A stretch of DNA of 64,000 bases from Sporosarcina cascadiensis (GTDB taxonomy: Bacteria; Bacillota; Bacilli; Bacillales_A; Planococcaceae). Both the position numbers and the translations under genes were made by a program. This document shows positions 8,523 through 19,238 of the stretch, piece after piece (position 1 is the first letter of the stretch; each line of letters starts with the position of its first letter). The notes beneath the pieces are model-generated. The model did no database searches and was not told the DNA's origin. It worked only from the letters and a program-made list of their open reading frames with translations. The stretch lies in the NCBI RefSeq assembly GCF_009650995.1, contig NZ_WHVV01000001.1, positions 263,885 to 327,884 of the forward strand, read 5' to 3'.

Positions 8523-10931
8523 TTAAAATATTGCAGTGGGTTCACGATTTATCGACATGATCAGTCCGTCTTTCACCCAGTTCGTTTTATAATGTTTCAG
8601 CAATTCCTGCAAAACGGGGATGAGAGCTGGTTCTTGTTTGTATTTTACCAAACATTGATAACGATATCTATTGTTGAGACGGCTGATTGCAGCAGCTGTC
8701 GGTCCGATGATGACGGAGCCTGCAGACAGACGCTCCGCGAGGAAGGCTGTGCCTTTATGCGCATAATCGGCCGCTTTTAATACATCTTCGTGGCTGAACT
8801 GTACGACAGTCACATAATAATAGGGCGGATAGCCGAGCTGTCTTCTTCGTTCCATTTCCATATCATAAAACGGCACATAGAGCTGGGACTTTGACAGCTC
8901 GATTGCATAATGTTCGGGATCGTATGTCTGAATGACTACTTCACCGGGAAGCTGATCACGCCCCGCTCTGCCGCTTACCTGTGTCAGCAGCTGAAACGTT
9001 TTCTCTGCAGCGCGGAAATCGGCCAGATGAAGCGACGTATCTGCCGCCAGCACGCCAACCAGCGTTATTCTTGGGAAATCCAGTCCCTTGGCGATCATCT
9101 GCGTGCCGAGCAGGATATCTGCTTTACCTTCTCCAAAATCATGCAAAAGCCGCTCATGCGCGCCTTTCGTTCCCGTTGTATCCACATCCATGCGAATGAC
9201 GCGAGCTTCCGGCACCAGTTTATACAACTCTTCCTGTGCTTTTTGCGTGCCTGTTCCAAAAAACCGGATATGCTCACTTTCGCATTCCGGACACTCAAGC
9301 GGCACTGGCTGTTCATGACCGCAATAATGGCATTTTAAACTTTCGGATGAACGGTGATAGGTTAGGGAAATATCACAATTCGGACATTCCACCACAGTAC
9401 CGCAGTCTCTGCATAATACGAAGCTCGAAAAGCCCCTTTTATTCAGCAGCAAGACAATCTGTTCCTTGCGCTCCAGCCGCTCTCTGATCGCATCTGCCAA
9501 GGCAAGGGAAAACATCGATCGGTTCCCTGCTTTCAGTTCTTCCCGCATATCCACAACTTGTACACTCGGCAACGCCTGCTGTTTGGCACGTTTCGTTAAG
9601 GTCAATAAGGTATATACACCCTTTGTTGCCCGGGCATACGATTCTAAAGACGGTGTAGCGCTTCCCAATATGACCGGACACTGATAATAATCCCCCCGCC
9701 AAATCGCTACATCACGCGCATGATATCTCGGAGATTCTTCCTGCTTATAAGTAGATTCATGCTCCTCATCTAATATAAGCAGGCCCAAATTAGTAAACGG
9801 AGCAAAAACTGCCGAGCGTGCGCCGATAGCCACTTTCACTTCTCCCCGGTGAATCCTCCGCCATTCATCATACTTCTCTCCTGACGATAAACCGCTGTGC
9901 AGCACCGCAACGAGCTCGCCAAAGCGCGCTTTGAAACGTGCAGTCATTTGAGGAGTCAATGAAATTTCAGGAACGAGCACAATCGCTTCCTTGCCTTTTT
10001 TCAGTACATGATCGATTGCCTGCAAATACACTTCCGTCTTGCCGCTTCCCGTGATTCCATGAAGCAGGAATGTTTCTTGTTTCTCCTGATCACTTGCTTG
10101 TTCAATGGCTGTTAGCGATACTTGCTGCTCATCCGTCAGCTGTTCCGGTTTGCCGCTGTCACGCATTTTCGGTGCATCCAGTTCCCTATACACTTCCACT
10201 TGCGATTCCTCGACCACTTTTTTATCGAGCAGCGCCTTCAAAACATTTGCCTTCACACCGGTTTTATTCATAATTTCACTTGCTTCCAATGAAGAAGACG
10301 GATGCTCTAGCAGCCAATTGATTAATTCTATTTGTTTTTTTGCATTGGCATGCGTATCTGCCAAAGCTGACTGCAAATGGTCTGCATCCGGGATATGTAT
10401 CATCCGGACTTTTTTTATTTTCGTCTTTTGCTGCACGGCCGTATCGATCTGAACGGCTCCTGCTTCACTGTATTTTTTGGCTTCATTCAGCAAATGAGCA
10501 TCCTGCAAAGCCTTCAGCGTTACTTGCCGGCGTTTGCCAAGAAATTCAAGGAAATGTTCATCAAGCAATTCAGGTTTGATGACGCGCATAATTTTTTCGT
10601 ATTTTGCACGCATCGCTGCCGGCAGCATGACTTGCAGCGCATCGATTTCATAGGCAATCGTTTCATCTGCCATCCAGCGGGACAGCTGCAAAAGTTCGGG
10701 AGATAGCACAGGCTCTAAGTCTATGATCTCTATGATTGATTTGATTTTGGCAGAATCCAGCTCACTGTCCATTTTGATTCCCGTGACATACCCAACAACT
10801 TTACGGGGCCCAAACGGAACCTTTACACGAAGTCCGGGCTCCATCACAGCTTCCCATTCCGCCGGTACCGCATAATCAAAAGGGCGGTCAATCGGATAAG
10901 CCGCCACATCGACAATGACTTCAGCGATCAT
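8523..10931 (-). CDS. priA: Primosomal protein N' (replication restart helicase)
   Basis: DEAH-type helicase that reloads the replisome at stalled forks. The 802 residues contain the N-terminal DNA-binding domain (begins MIAEVIVDVAAYPID), Walker A GITGSGKT, Walker B DEEH, and a zinc-binding insertion with four CxxC pairs. I chose ATG at 10931, preceded by AGGAAGG, which makes priA overlap the end of coaBC by 11 bases; a longer frame exists inside coaBC but lacks family similarity. Confidence 0.96.
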   Translation of the reverse strand: MIAEVIVDVAAYPIDRPFDYAVPAEWEAVMEPGLRVKVPFGPRKVVGYVTGIKMDSELDSAKIKSIIEIIDLEPVLSPELLQLSRWMADETIAYEIDALQVMLPAAMRAKYEKIMRVIKPELLDEHFLEFLGKRRQVTLKALQDAHLLNEAKKYSEAGAVQIDTAVQQKTKIKKVRMIHIPDADHLQSALADTHANAKKQIELINWLLEHPSSSLEASEIMNKTGVKANVLKALLDKKVVEESQVEVYRELDAPKMRDSGKPEQLTDEQQVSLTAIEQASDQEKQETFLLHGITGSGKTEVYLQAIDHVLKKGKEAIVLVPEISLTPQMTARFKARFGELVAVLHSGLSSGEKYDEWRRIHRGEVKVAIGARSAVFAPFTNLGLLILDEEHESTYKQEESPRYHARDVAIWRGDYYQCPVILGSATPSLESYARATKGVYTLLTLTKRAKQQALPSVQVVDMREELKAGNRSMFSLALADAIRERLERKEQIVLLLNKRGFSSFVLCRDCGTVVECPNCDISLTYHRSSESLKCHYCGHEQPVPLECPECESEHIRFFGTGTQKAQEELYKLVPEARVIRMDVDTTGTKGAHERLLHDFGEGKADILLGTQMIAKGLDFPRITLVGVLAADTSLHLADFRAAEKTFQLLTQVSGRAGRDQLPGEVVIQTYDPEHYAIELSKSQLYVPFYDMEMERRRQLGYPPYYYVTVVQFSHEDVLKAADYAHKGTAFLAERLSAGSVIIGPTAAAISRLNNRYRYQCLVKYKQEPALIPVLQELLKHYKTNWVKDGLIMSINREPTAIF

Positions 10932-12135
10932 CCAAATTGCCGCCTTCCTGCTGAATAATCGTTTCGAATAAATGAAGTGCCAGTTGCTCTTTCGGCATGG
11001 CAGTAAACGGAATAACTCCGCCTTTTCTCGAAAGGAGGGTGACGACATTCGTGTCGCTGCCGAAGCCGCCTTCCGGATCGGTTACATCGTTGACGATAAT
11101 ATAATCTAAATTCTTTGATTCCAGCTTCTTCTGTCCATAAGCGATTACATCATTAGTTTCCGCTGCAAAGCCCACTAACAGCTGATGCTCTTTCCGCTCG
11201 CCAAGCGACTTCAGGATATCTGTTGTACGCTCAAGTTCAAGGACATCGTCGCCTTCTTGTTTCTTCATTTTCTGATCGTGAACAGATTTCGGCCGGTAAT
11301 CTGCCACTGCAGCCGATTTCACTACAATAGAAGCATCCGGAAATTCACCCAGCACCGCTTCATACATATCCGCAGCACTTTCTACGTGAATAATCTTTAC
11401 TCCTGCAGGAACCGGTAATTCGACCGGTCCGGAAATAAGCACTGTTTCTGCGCCGAGCTTTTGAGCCGCAGCCGCCATTGAATAGCCCATTTTCCCGCTT
11501 GAGAAATTCGTAATATAGCGTACTGGATCTATCCGTTCACGCGTAGGACCTGCCGTGATCACTACTTTTTTCCCTTTGAGAGGCAAATTCTGCTTGCCAT
11601 TGAAATGCTGTTTTACCAGTTCGGTGATGCGTTCCGGTTCTTCCAAGCGTCCTTTACCTACATAACCGCATGCTAAAAAACCTTCAGACGGCTCAATAAA
11701 ATGATAGCCATCTAAGTGAAGTTGTTCAATATTCCTCACAACTGCAGGGTGCGAGTACATATGAACGTTCATGGCAGGCGCAATCCAGACATCTGCTTCC
11801 GTTGCGAGCAAGATGGTTGTCACCATATCGTCTGCAATTCCGTTCGCCAATTTCCCGATCACATTTGCGGTTGCAGGGGCGACGATAATGAGGTCAGCCC
11901 AGTCTGCCAGGTCGATATGTGCGATCACACGGGAATCTTTTTCATCGAAAGTATCCGTATAGACATCATTTCTGGACATTACTTGAAACGATAAGGGCTG
12001 TACAAATTCCATAGCGGAGTCTGTCATTACCACTTTCACGTCAGCGCCAGCCTGAGACAGTTTGCTGACGAGCGCCACCGCTTTATAGACTGCAATACCG
12101 CCCGTCACACAAAGCAGTATATTTTTATTATTCAT
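10921..12135 (-). CDS. coaBC: Bifunctional phosphopantothenoylcysteine decarboxylase/synthase
   Basis: Catalyses two steps of coenzyme A synthesis: ligation of cysteine to 4'-phosphopantothenate (CoaB) and decarboxylation of the product (CoaC). In 404 residues the N-terminal flavin domain has VTGGIAVYK and the catalytic Cys of LACGYVGKGR. The C-terminal CTP-dependent synthase has ITAGPTRERIDPVR and a KMKK segment. ATG at 12135 has AAGGGG nine bases upstream. It belongs to the gmk-rpoZ-coaBC-priA run. Confidence 0.96.
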   Translation of the reverse strand: MNNKNILLCVTGGIAVYKAVALVSKLSQAGADVKVVMTDSAMEFVQPLSFQVMSRNDVYTDTFDEKDSRVIAHIDLADWADLIIVAPATANVIGKLANGIADDMVTTILLATEADVWIAPAMNVHMYSHPAVVRNIEQLHLDGYHFIEPSEGFLACGYVGKGRLEEPERITELVKQHFNGKQNLPLKGKKVVITAGPTRERIDPVRYITNFSSGKMGYSMAAAAQKLGAETVLISGPVELPVPAGVKIIHVESAADMYEAVLGEFPDASIVVKSAAVADYRPKSVHDQKMKKQEGDDVLELERTTDILKSLGERKEHQLLVGFAAETNDVIAYGQKKLESKNLDYIIVNDVTDPEGGFGSDTNVVTLLSRKGGVIPFTAMPKEQLALHLFETIIQQEGGNLDDR

Positions 12136-12183
12136 CACCAGGGTCCCCTTCCCTCTTTCTGAGATCATCTGATAAAATAACAA

Positions 12184-12224
12184 ACTCCCTGAGAACTGTT
12201 GAATTCCAAGGGAGTCTTTTTTTA
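12184..12224. terminator. Hairpin between rpoZ and coaBC
   Basis: ACTCCCT (12184-12190) pairs with AGGGAGT (12209-12215). A run of seven T follows on the plus strand, and on the minus strand a weaker TTTGTTATTTT follows. It fits a plus-strand terminator best, which is odd because no plus-strand gene lies to its left. It may act partially in both directions and attenuate read-through from gmk-rpoZ into coaBC. Confidence 0.6.
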
Positions 12225-12243
12225 TTTAAATCAGGCTCTTAAA

Positions 12244-12468
12244 TCAAATTTCATCCTCATAGATAATCGATGCGTCCGCCTGTTTGTTGATCAAAACGCC
12301 GGCTGCTACTTCTTCGAGCGCGCGGCCTACACTTTTATCAGCACGGTATGAGTGAAGCAGTTCGTTTTTCTTTTCCTGCAGTTCACGTGCACGTTTAGCT
12401 GCCAGTGTAACCAATGTGTATTTAGAATCAACTTTCCCTTTTAGTGAATCAACTGATGGATATAACAT
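12244..12468 (-). CDS. rpoZ: RNA polymerase omega subunit
   Basis: Small subunit that binds and stabilises beta-prime. The 74-residue protein begins MLYPSVDSL and contains [17 protein letters not shown], the conserved omega helix, and an acidic C-terminus. It starts three bases after gmk ends, the standard gmk-rpoZ pairing. Confidence 0.95.
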   Translation of the reverse strand: MLYPSVDSLKGKVDSKYTLVTLAAKRARELQEKKNELLHSYRADKSVGRALEEVAAGVLINKQADASIIYEDEI

Positions 12469-12471
12469 AGT

Positions 12472-13110
<639 letters not shown>

Positions 13111-13124
13111 TTAATTCGCACGGC

Positions 13125-13154
13125 TTGACCGCGTGCAATCTGTTCATATTATAC
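13125..13154. promoter_or_regulatory. Overlapping divergent sigma-A promoters for rqcH (+) and gmk (-)
   Basis: On plus, TTGACC (13125-13130) and TATTAT (13147-13152) are separated by 16 bases. On minus, the -10 TATAAT is read from 13153 to 13148, directly over the plus-strand -10; its -35 is weak. The two polymerases could not occupy both sites at once. Confidence 0.65.
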
Positions 13155-13210
13155 CATAATCAACCGATGAGTGCTAAAATGGAACAAAACGAAATGAAAG
13201 AGGAATCCAT

Positions 13211-14899
13211 ATGGCATTTGATGGTTTATTTACGAAAGCAATAGTTAGCGAACTGCAGCAGCTGAAGACTGGCCGGATTTCTAAAATTCACCAGCCGAAT
13301 TCACAGGAAATTATTTTTCAAATACGGGCAAATAATAAAAATCATAAATTACTCGTTTCTCTGCATCCTTCTTATTCAAGGATTCAATTGACGAATGAAG
13401 TGCTGACCAACCCTGCTGAGCCTCCGTTATTTTGTATGGTGCTCAGAAAGCAGCTGGAAGGCGGAATGATTACATCAATCGAGCAGTATGAAACCGACCG
13501 CATCATTCATTTGAATGTGCAGGCAAGAAATGAACTGGGCGATCAGATTGAGCGAAAGCTTGTTATTGAAATCATGGGCCGCCACAGTAATTTAATTTTG
13601 CTGGATGCGTCACGTGATTTGATCATCGACAGTATGAAGCATCTGCCGCCATCCGTGAACAGTTACCGTACAATTTTACCGGGACAGCCTTTTATTCCCG
13701 CACCGCCGCAGGATAAACTGGACCCTTTCTGCGTTTCTGAAGAGCAGTTCATGGCGGTCCTGCCGAGTCTCAATGAACCGAGAGATGCAGTTCAGCAATT
13801 TGCAGGATTCTCCCCTTTGACGGCCGCAGAGCTTCTATATCGTCTACAGCAGAATGACGCCGTTCCTTTTATTGTTTGGAAATCTTTCCTTAACAGCTTC
13901 AATATTGAATCAATGAAGCCTTGTGTTGTAGAAAATGGGGGAAAGACACTATTTTCCGCTGTAGAATTAACGCACATAGAAGGAATTCCCCAAACATTTG
14001 AAACGCTCGGAGACCTGCTTGACAAAGTCTATTTTGCAAGAGCAGAGCGGGAACGGGTAAAATCACAGGCAATCGATTTAGAACGCTGGCTTTCAAATGA
14101 AATCACAAAGCTTGAAAACAAATCAAAAAAACTGCAAAAAGAAGAGCAGACTGCACAGAATCTGGATACTTTAAAGCTTTATGGCGAGCTGCTTACTGCC
14201 AACAGCTACATGCTGAATAAAGGCGATAAAGAAGTGACAGTGGAAAATTATTATGAGCAGGGTACGACTGTGACAATTCCGCTTGATCCAAGAAAATCGC
14301 CGATTGATAATGCACAAAAATATTTCTCACGCTACTCAAAAGCAAAAACGGCACTCATCCGGATTGCAGAGCAGCTGGAGAAAACTAAAGAAGATATCGA
14401 GTATTTCGAAATGGTGCGGCAGCAGGTATACCAAGCTTCCCCAATTGACATAGAAGAAATACGTGAAGAATTGGTCGAACTTGGATTTATGCGTGCCAGA
14501 AGAAGTAAAAAGAAAGCAAAACCGAAAAAACCTGCACCGGAAGCATTCGTTTCATCAACCGGTGTTCCGATTTCGGTAGGGAAAAATAATAAACAGAATG
14601 ATTATTTGACGTTCAAGCTGGCTGCGCGGGATCATGTCTGGCTGCATACGAAAGATATTCCGGGTTCTCACGTAGTGATTCATGACGCTGAACCAGATGC
14701 CCAGACAATCGAAGAAGCTGCAGGGTTGTCCGCTTACTTCAGTAAAGCCCGTGAGTCTTCCTCCGTGCCGGTCGATTACACGGAAATCAAGCATGTGAAG
14801 AAACCTTCCGGCGCAAAACCGGGATTTGTTATTTATTTCGAACAAAAGACGCTATTTGTCACGCCAAATGAGGATTTGGTCCGTGCACTGCGAAAGTGA
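13211..14899 (+). CDS. rqcH: Ribosome quality control factor RqcH (NFACT family)
   Basis: Binds the obstructed 50S subunit with peptidyl-tRNA and recruits Ala-tRNA to add C-terminal alanine tails; formerly called a fibronectin-binding protein. The 562 residues show NFACT-N (begins MAFDGLFTKA), the Asp96-Arg97 pair known to be needed for tailing, helix-hairpin-helix and coiled-coil segments (about 270-420) and a C-terminal NFACT-R domain with HVWLHTKDIPGSHVVI. ATG has GAGG eight bases upstream. It is divergent from gmk and converges on the fusB-like gene. B. subtilis yloA sits at the same locus. Confidence 0.95.
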   Translation: MAFDGLFTKAIVSELQQLKTGRISKIHQPNSQEIIFQIRANNKNHKLLVSLHPSYSRIQLTNEVLTNPAEPPLFCMVLRKQLEGGMITSIEQYETDRIIHLNVQARNELGDQIERKLVIEIMGRHSNLILLDASRDLIIDSMKHLPPSVNSYRTILPGQPFIPAPPQDKLDPFCVSEEQFMAVLPSLNEPRDAVQQFAGFSPLTAAELLYRLQQNDAVPFIVWKSFLNSFNIESMKPCVVENGGKTLFSAVELTHIEGIPQTFETLGDLLDKVYFARAERERVKSQAIDLERWLSNEITKLENKSKKLQKEEQTAQNLDTLKLYGELLTANSYMLNKGDKEVTVENYYEQGTTVTIPLDPRKSPIDNAQKYFSRYSKAKTALIRIAEQLEKTKEDIEYFEMVRQQVYQASPIDIEEIREELVELGFMRARRSKKKAKPKKPAPEAFVSSTGVPISVGKNNKQNDYLTFKLAARDHVWLHTKDIPGSHVVIHDAEPDAQTIEEAAGLSAYFSKARESSSVPVDYTEIKHVKKPSGAKPGFVIYFEQKTLFVTPNEDLVRALRK

Positions 14900-14925
14900 G
14901 TCATAAAAGAAAGTAGGCAAAAAAT

Positions 14926-14975
14926 AAGGGTGCTTTGGCGAGTCCGTGATGACACGAATCGGCAAAACACCCTTC
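14926..14975 (-). terminator. Terminator of the fusB-like gene
   Basis: AAGGGTG (14926-14932) pairs with CACCCTT (14968-14974) with further pairing inside (TTTGCCGA with TCGCCAAA). Reading minus, the hairpin is followed by ATTTTTTG, so it ends the leftward fusB-like transcript. The plus side has no T-run, so rqcH would not terminate well here. Confidence 0.75.
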
Positions 14976-15078
14976 AACAGCCAGGAAAAACTTGTTCCAT
15001 TGTTTCGATGACCATGAAATCAACCGATCCCGTGGAGTAGCTCACCTGAAACAAAGTTTTCCTTTTCCCACAATCATT

Positions 15079-15717
15079 CTATTTTATGTTCTCGACAAAT
15101 TCATATACTTTATCCAAAGAAAGCAAATGGTGATTACAGTCTTCCGAATCTCGACAGATGTAATTCCCTTTCTTTGTATAGTTTCCAGCGATATCACCTT
15201 TTGTTTTTGTTATAAACATACAAACAGGAGTCAGCCGGTTACATATTGCACAAATCTGCTTTGTCTTCGTTTCTTCGTACGTGCCCGTTAACCCGATCAT
15301 GCCCTTCCGAGCCGGCACGACAATATATCTTCTTTTCGTTCCAAAATCATCGTAACTCAAAAAGGACATTCTATTATAGTTCAGTCTTTCTTTCGGCAGC
15401 TTCATTTTTTTCACTTTTGGAAAAAGTTTTTGCAATTTCTGCTCCGAAAGTTCCTTGAACGGAATGATGTATGCTTCTATTTCTACTAGATATTGTTCGG
15501 CTGTTTCCTTATCTGCAACTTTTACTATACGGTTGAGAATGTTCCTTTGTATAGGCGTTAACCCTGTAAACAAATCTTCTGTTTTCTCAATTGCCAGTGA
15601 TTCCATTGCGTTAATGACATGTTGATCATTCACTGTCGCATGACCACTCACCAGTTGTAATACCTGCCGTTTTATAAAATTGAACTGATCGTTTCTTATA
15701 AATTGTTCACTCTTCAT
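15079..15717 (-). CDS. FusB/FusC-family EF-G-binding protein
   Basis: Proteins of this family bind elongation factor G and free it from ribosomes stalled by fusidic acid; chromosomal homologues may serve as general EF-G rescue factors. ATG at 15717 with AGGAG nine bases upstream gives 212 residues, close to the 213 of FusB. PFKELSEQKLQKLFPKVKK and GNYICRDSEDCNHHL align with FusB, and the zinc-binding cysteines are present (Cys156, Cys159, Cys188, Cys193). A longer frame from 15825 is only the leader region read through. It has its own promoter, leader ORF and terminator. Whether it confers drug resistance cannot be told from sequence. Confidence 0.88.
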   Translation of the reverse strand: MKSEQFIRNDQFNFIKRQVLQLVSGHATVNDQHVINAMESLAIEKTEDLFTGLTPIQRNILNRIVKVADKETAEQYLVEIEAYIIPFKELSEQKLQKLFPKVKKMKLPKERLNYNRMSFLSYDDFGTKRRYIVVPARKGMIGLTGTYEETKTKQICAICNRLTPVCMFITKTKGDIAGNYTKKGNYICRDSEDCNHHLLSLDKVYEFVENIK

Positions 15718-15726
15718 TTCTGTCAG

Positions 15727-15857
15727 CTCCTCTGTTTTACTGATGCTAAACAAAGTGCAAAGCCTTCGAATCAGAGATGGAGAAACTACATTATAAGCGA
15801 TTAAATAACCATTCGCCCCATGCAAAGTATCGCCTTTTGATCATCCGGCTTTGCATG
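15727..15857 (-). promoter_or_regulatory. Attenuator-like leader of the fusB-like gene
   Basis: Three complementary segments lie on the transcript. Segment 1 is CATGCAAAGCC (15857-15847), segment 2 CTTTGCATG (15827-15819) and segment 3 GGCTTTGCA (15764-15756). Segment 1 can pair nine bases with 2 or nine with 3, not both. The Shine-Dalgarno CAGAGG (15734-15729) can pair with TCTCTG (15777-15772), with segment 3 in that loop. Segment 1 lies inside the leader ORF. The layout fits ribosome-controlled translational attenuation; the mechanism is inferred. Confidence 0.65.
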
Positions 15858-15896
15858 AGTGTTTTTAGAAGCTGGCAATGCCATTTGAGTTGCCAT
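15801..15896 (-). CDS. 31-residue leader peptide upstream of the fusB-like gene
   Basis: ATG at 15896 follows an AAGGTGAT ribosome-binding site; the frame closes with TAA at 15801. It begins MATQMALPASKN and ends in GRMVI. It spans segments 1 and 2 of the alternative hairpins, so ribosome position would decide which pairing forms. It ends 83 bases before the fusB-like start. It is probably regulatory and not a functional protein. Confidence 0.65.
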   Translation of the reverse strand: MATQMALPASKNTHAKPDDQKAILCMGRMVI

Positions 15897-15935
15897 CTTC
15901 ACATCACCTTCTTTCTTTTAGGTGCTACGTTAAAT

Positions 15936-15964
15936 ATCATACAACTTTCCTTCTTTCGTGACAA
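15936..15964 (-). promoter_or_regulatory. Sigma-A promoter of the fusB-like leader
   Basis: TTGTCA (15964-15959) and TATGAT (15941-15936), 17 bases apart, on the minus strand. Transcription would begin near 15929 and carry the leader ORF. Nothing recognisable is seen between this promoter and the pyr terminator (15965-16144). Confidence 0.8.
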
Positions 15965-16144
15965 TATTTTTTGCACATGAAAAGGCCAGTACTCACGATT
16001 AGCCTATCAATCACTTTGTTCGGATTTGTATTCATCTGTCCGAGGAAATCCGTTACATTTCTTTATTTGATATAACTGTGACAGTACACATTGTGAATGA
16101 CATCTTTCTTCTGCCAATCCCATAAACCTTCAATGAAATAGGAC

Positions 16145-16206
16145 AAAAAAGAAAAGGACTGCCGCAGGAAAACGCAAATTAATTCGCGGCCTCCCAGGCA
16201 GTCCTT
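16145..16206 (-). terminator. Terminator of the pyr operon
   Basis: AAGGACTGCC (16154-16163) pairs with GGCAGTCCTT (16197-16206) and, on minus, is followed by TTTCTTTTTT. It starts six bases past the pyrE stop. Confidence 0.85.
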
Positions 16207-16211
16207 ACTTA

Positions 16212-16837
16212 TTACAAAGTACCTTGCTTCAACTTCGTATGCCATTCCATTAATTCGGCCATGGACTCTTCTTCGATCGCACCTTCTTCTTTTGCCGCCT
16301 CAGCAAGCGCTGCGAAATTCGTCAGGCTGTGATAAGAAAGCTTCGCTTCTGCAAACTTTTCATCCGCCTTCTGAAGCTCGTATGTAAAGATGGAAACGAT
16401 GCCGCACACCTCTATCCCTTCAGCGAACAGCGCATCGGCTGCATTCAAGCTGCTGCCGCCTGTTGAAATCAAGTCTTCAATGATCACTGCTTTTGCACCT
16501 GATTCAATCTTGCCCTCAATCTGCTTGCTTTTGCCGTGAGCTTTCGCTGAAGAACGGATATAAACCATCGGCAGCTTCAAGATGTCCGCTACCCATGCTG
16601 CGTGAGGAATTCCTGCAGTAGCCGTTCCGGCAATGACTGTCGTTTCTGGATAATGGACGCGGATTAACGCTGCCAGACCTTCTGCGATTTCTTTGCGTCC
16701 TACCGGATCTGCCATCGTCAAACGATTATCGCAGTAGATCGGTGACTTGATGCCTGATGCCCAGGTAAATGGCTCTTTCGGATTCAAGGCAACTGCTCCG
16801 ACATTCAATAAAATCTGCGCTACTTCTTTTTCTCTGG

Positions 16838-16841
<4 letters not shown>
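16212..16841 (-). CDS. pyrE: Orotate phosphoribosyltransferase
   Basis: Joins orotate to PRPP to give OMP. The 209 residues from ATG 16841 contain the PRPP loop [13 protein letters not shown] and the substrate loop region [16 protein letters not shown]. The start overlaps the pyrF stop (ATGA), with AAGGGG upstream; an in-frame ATG at 16859 lies on that ribosome site and is less likely. Last gene of the pyr operon. Confidence 0.96.

Positions 16842-19234
<2,393 letters not shown>

Positions 19235-19238
<4 letters not shown>

Noticed and set aside
14992..15291. 99-codon plus-strand ORF after rqcH
   Set aside because: It is antisense to the FusB-type gene and has no recognisable domain or ribosome site.
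15718..15825. N-terminal extension of the FusB-type protein
   Set aside because: The extra 36 codons coincide with the alternative-hairpin leader and lack similarity to the family; ATG 15717 has the ribosome site and gives the expected length.
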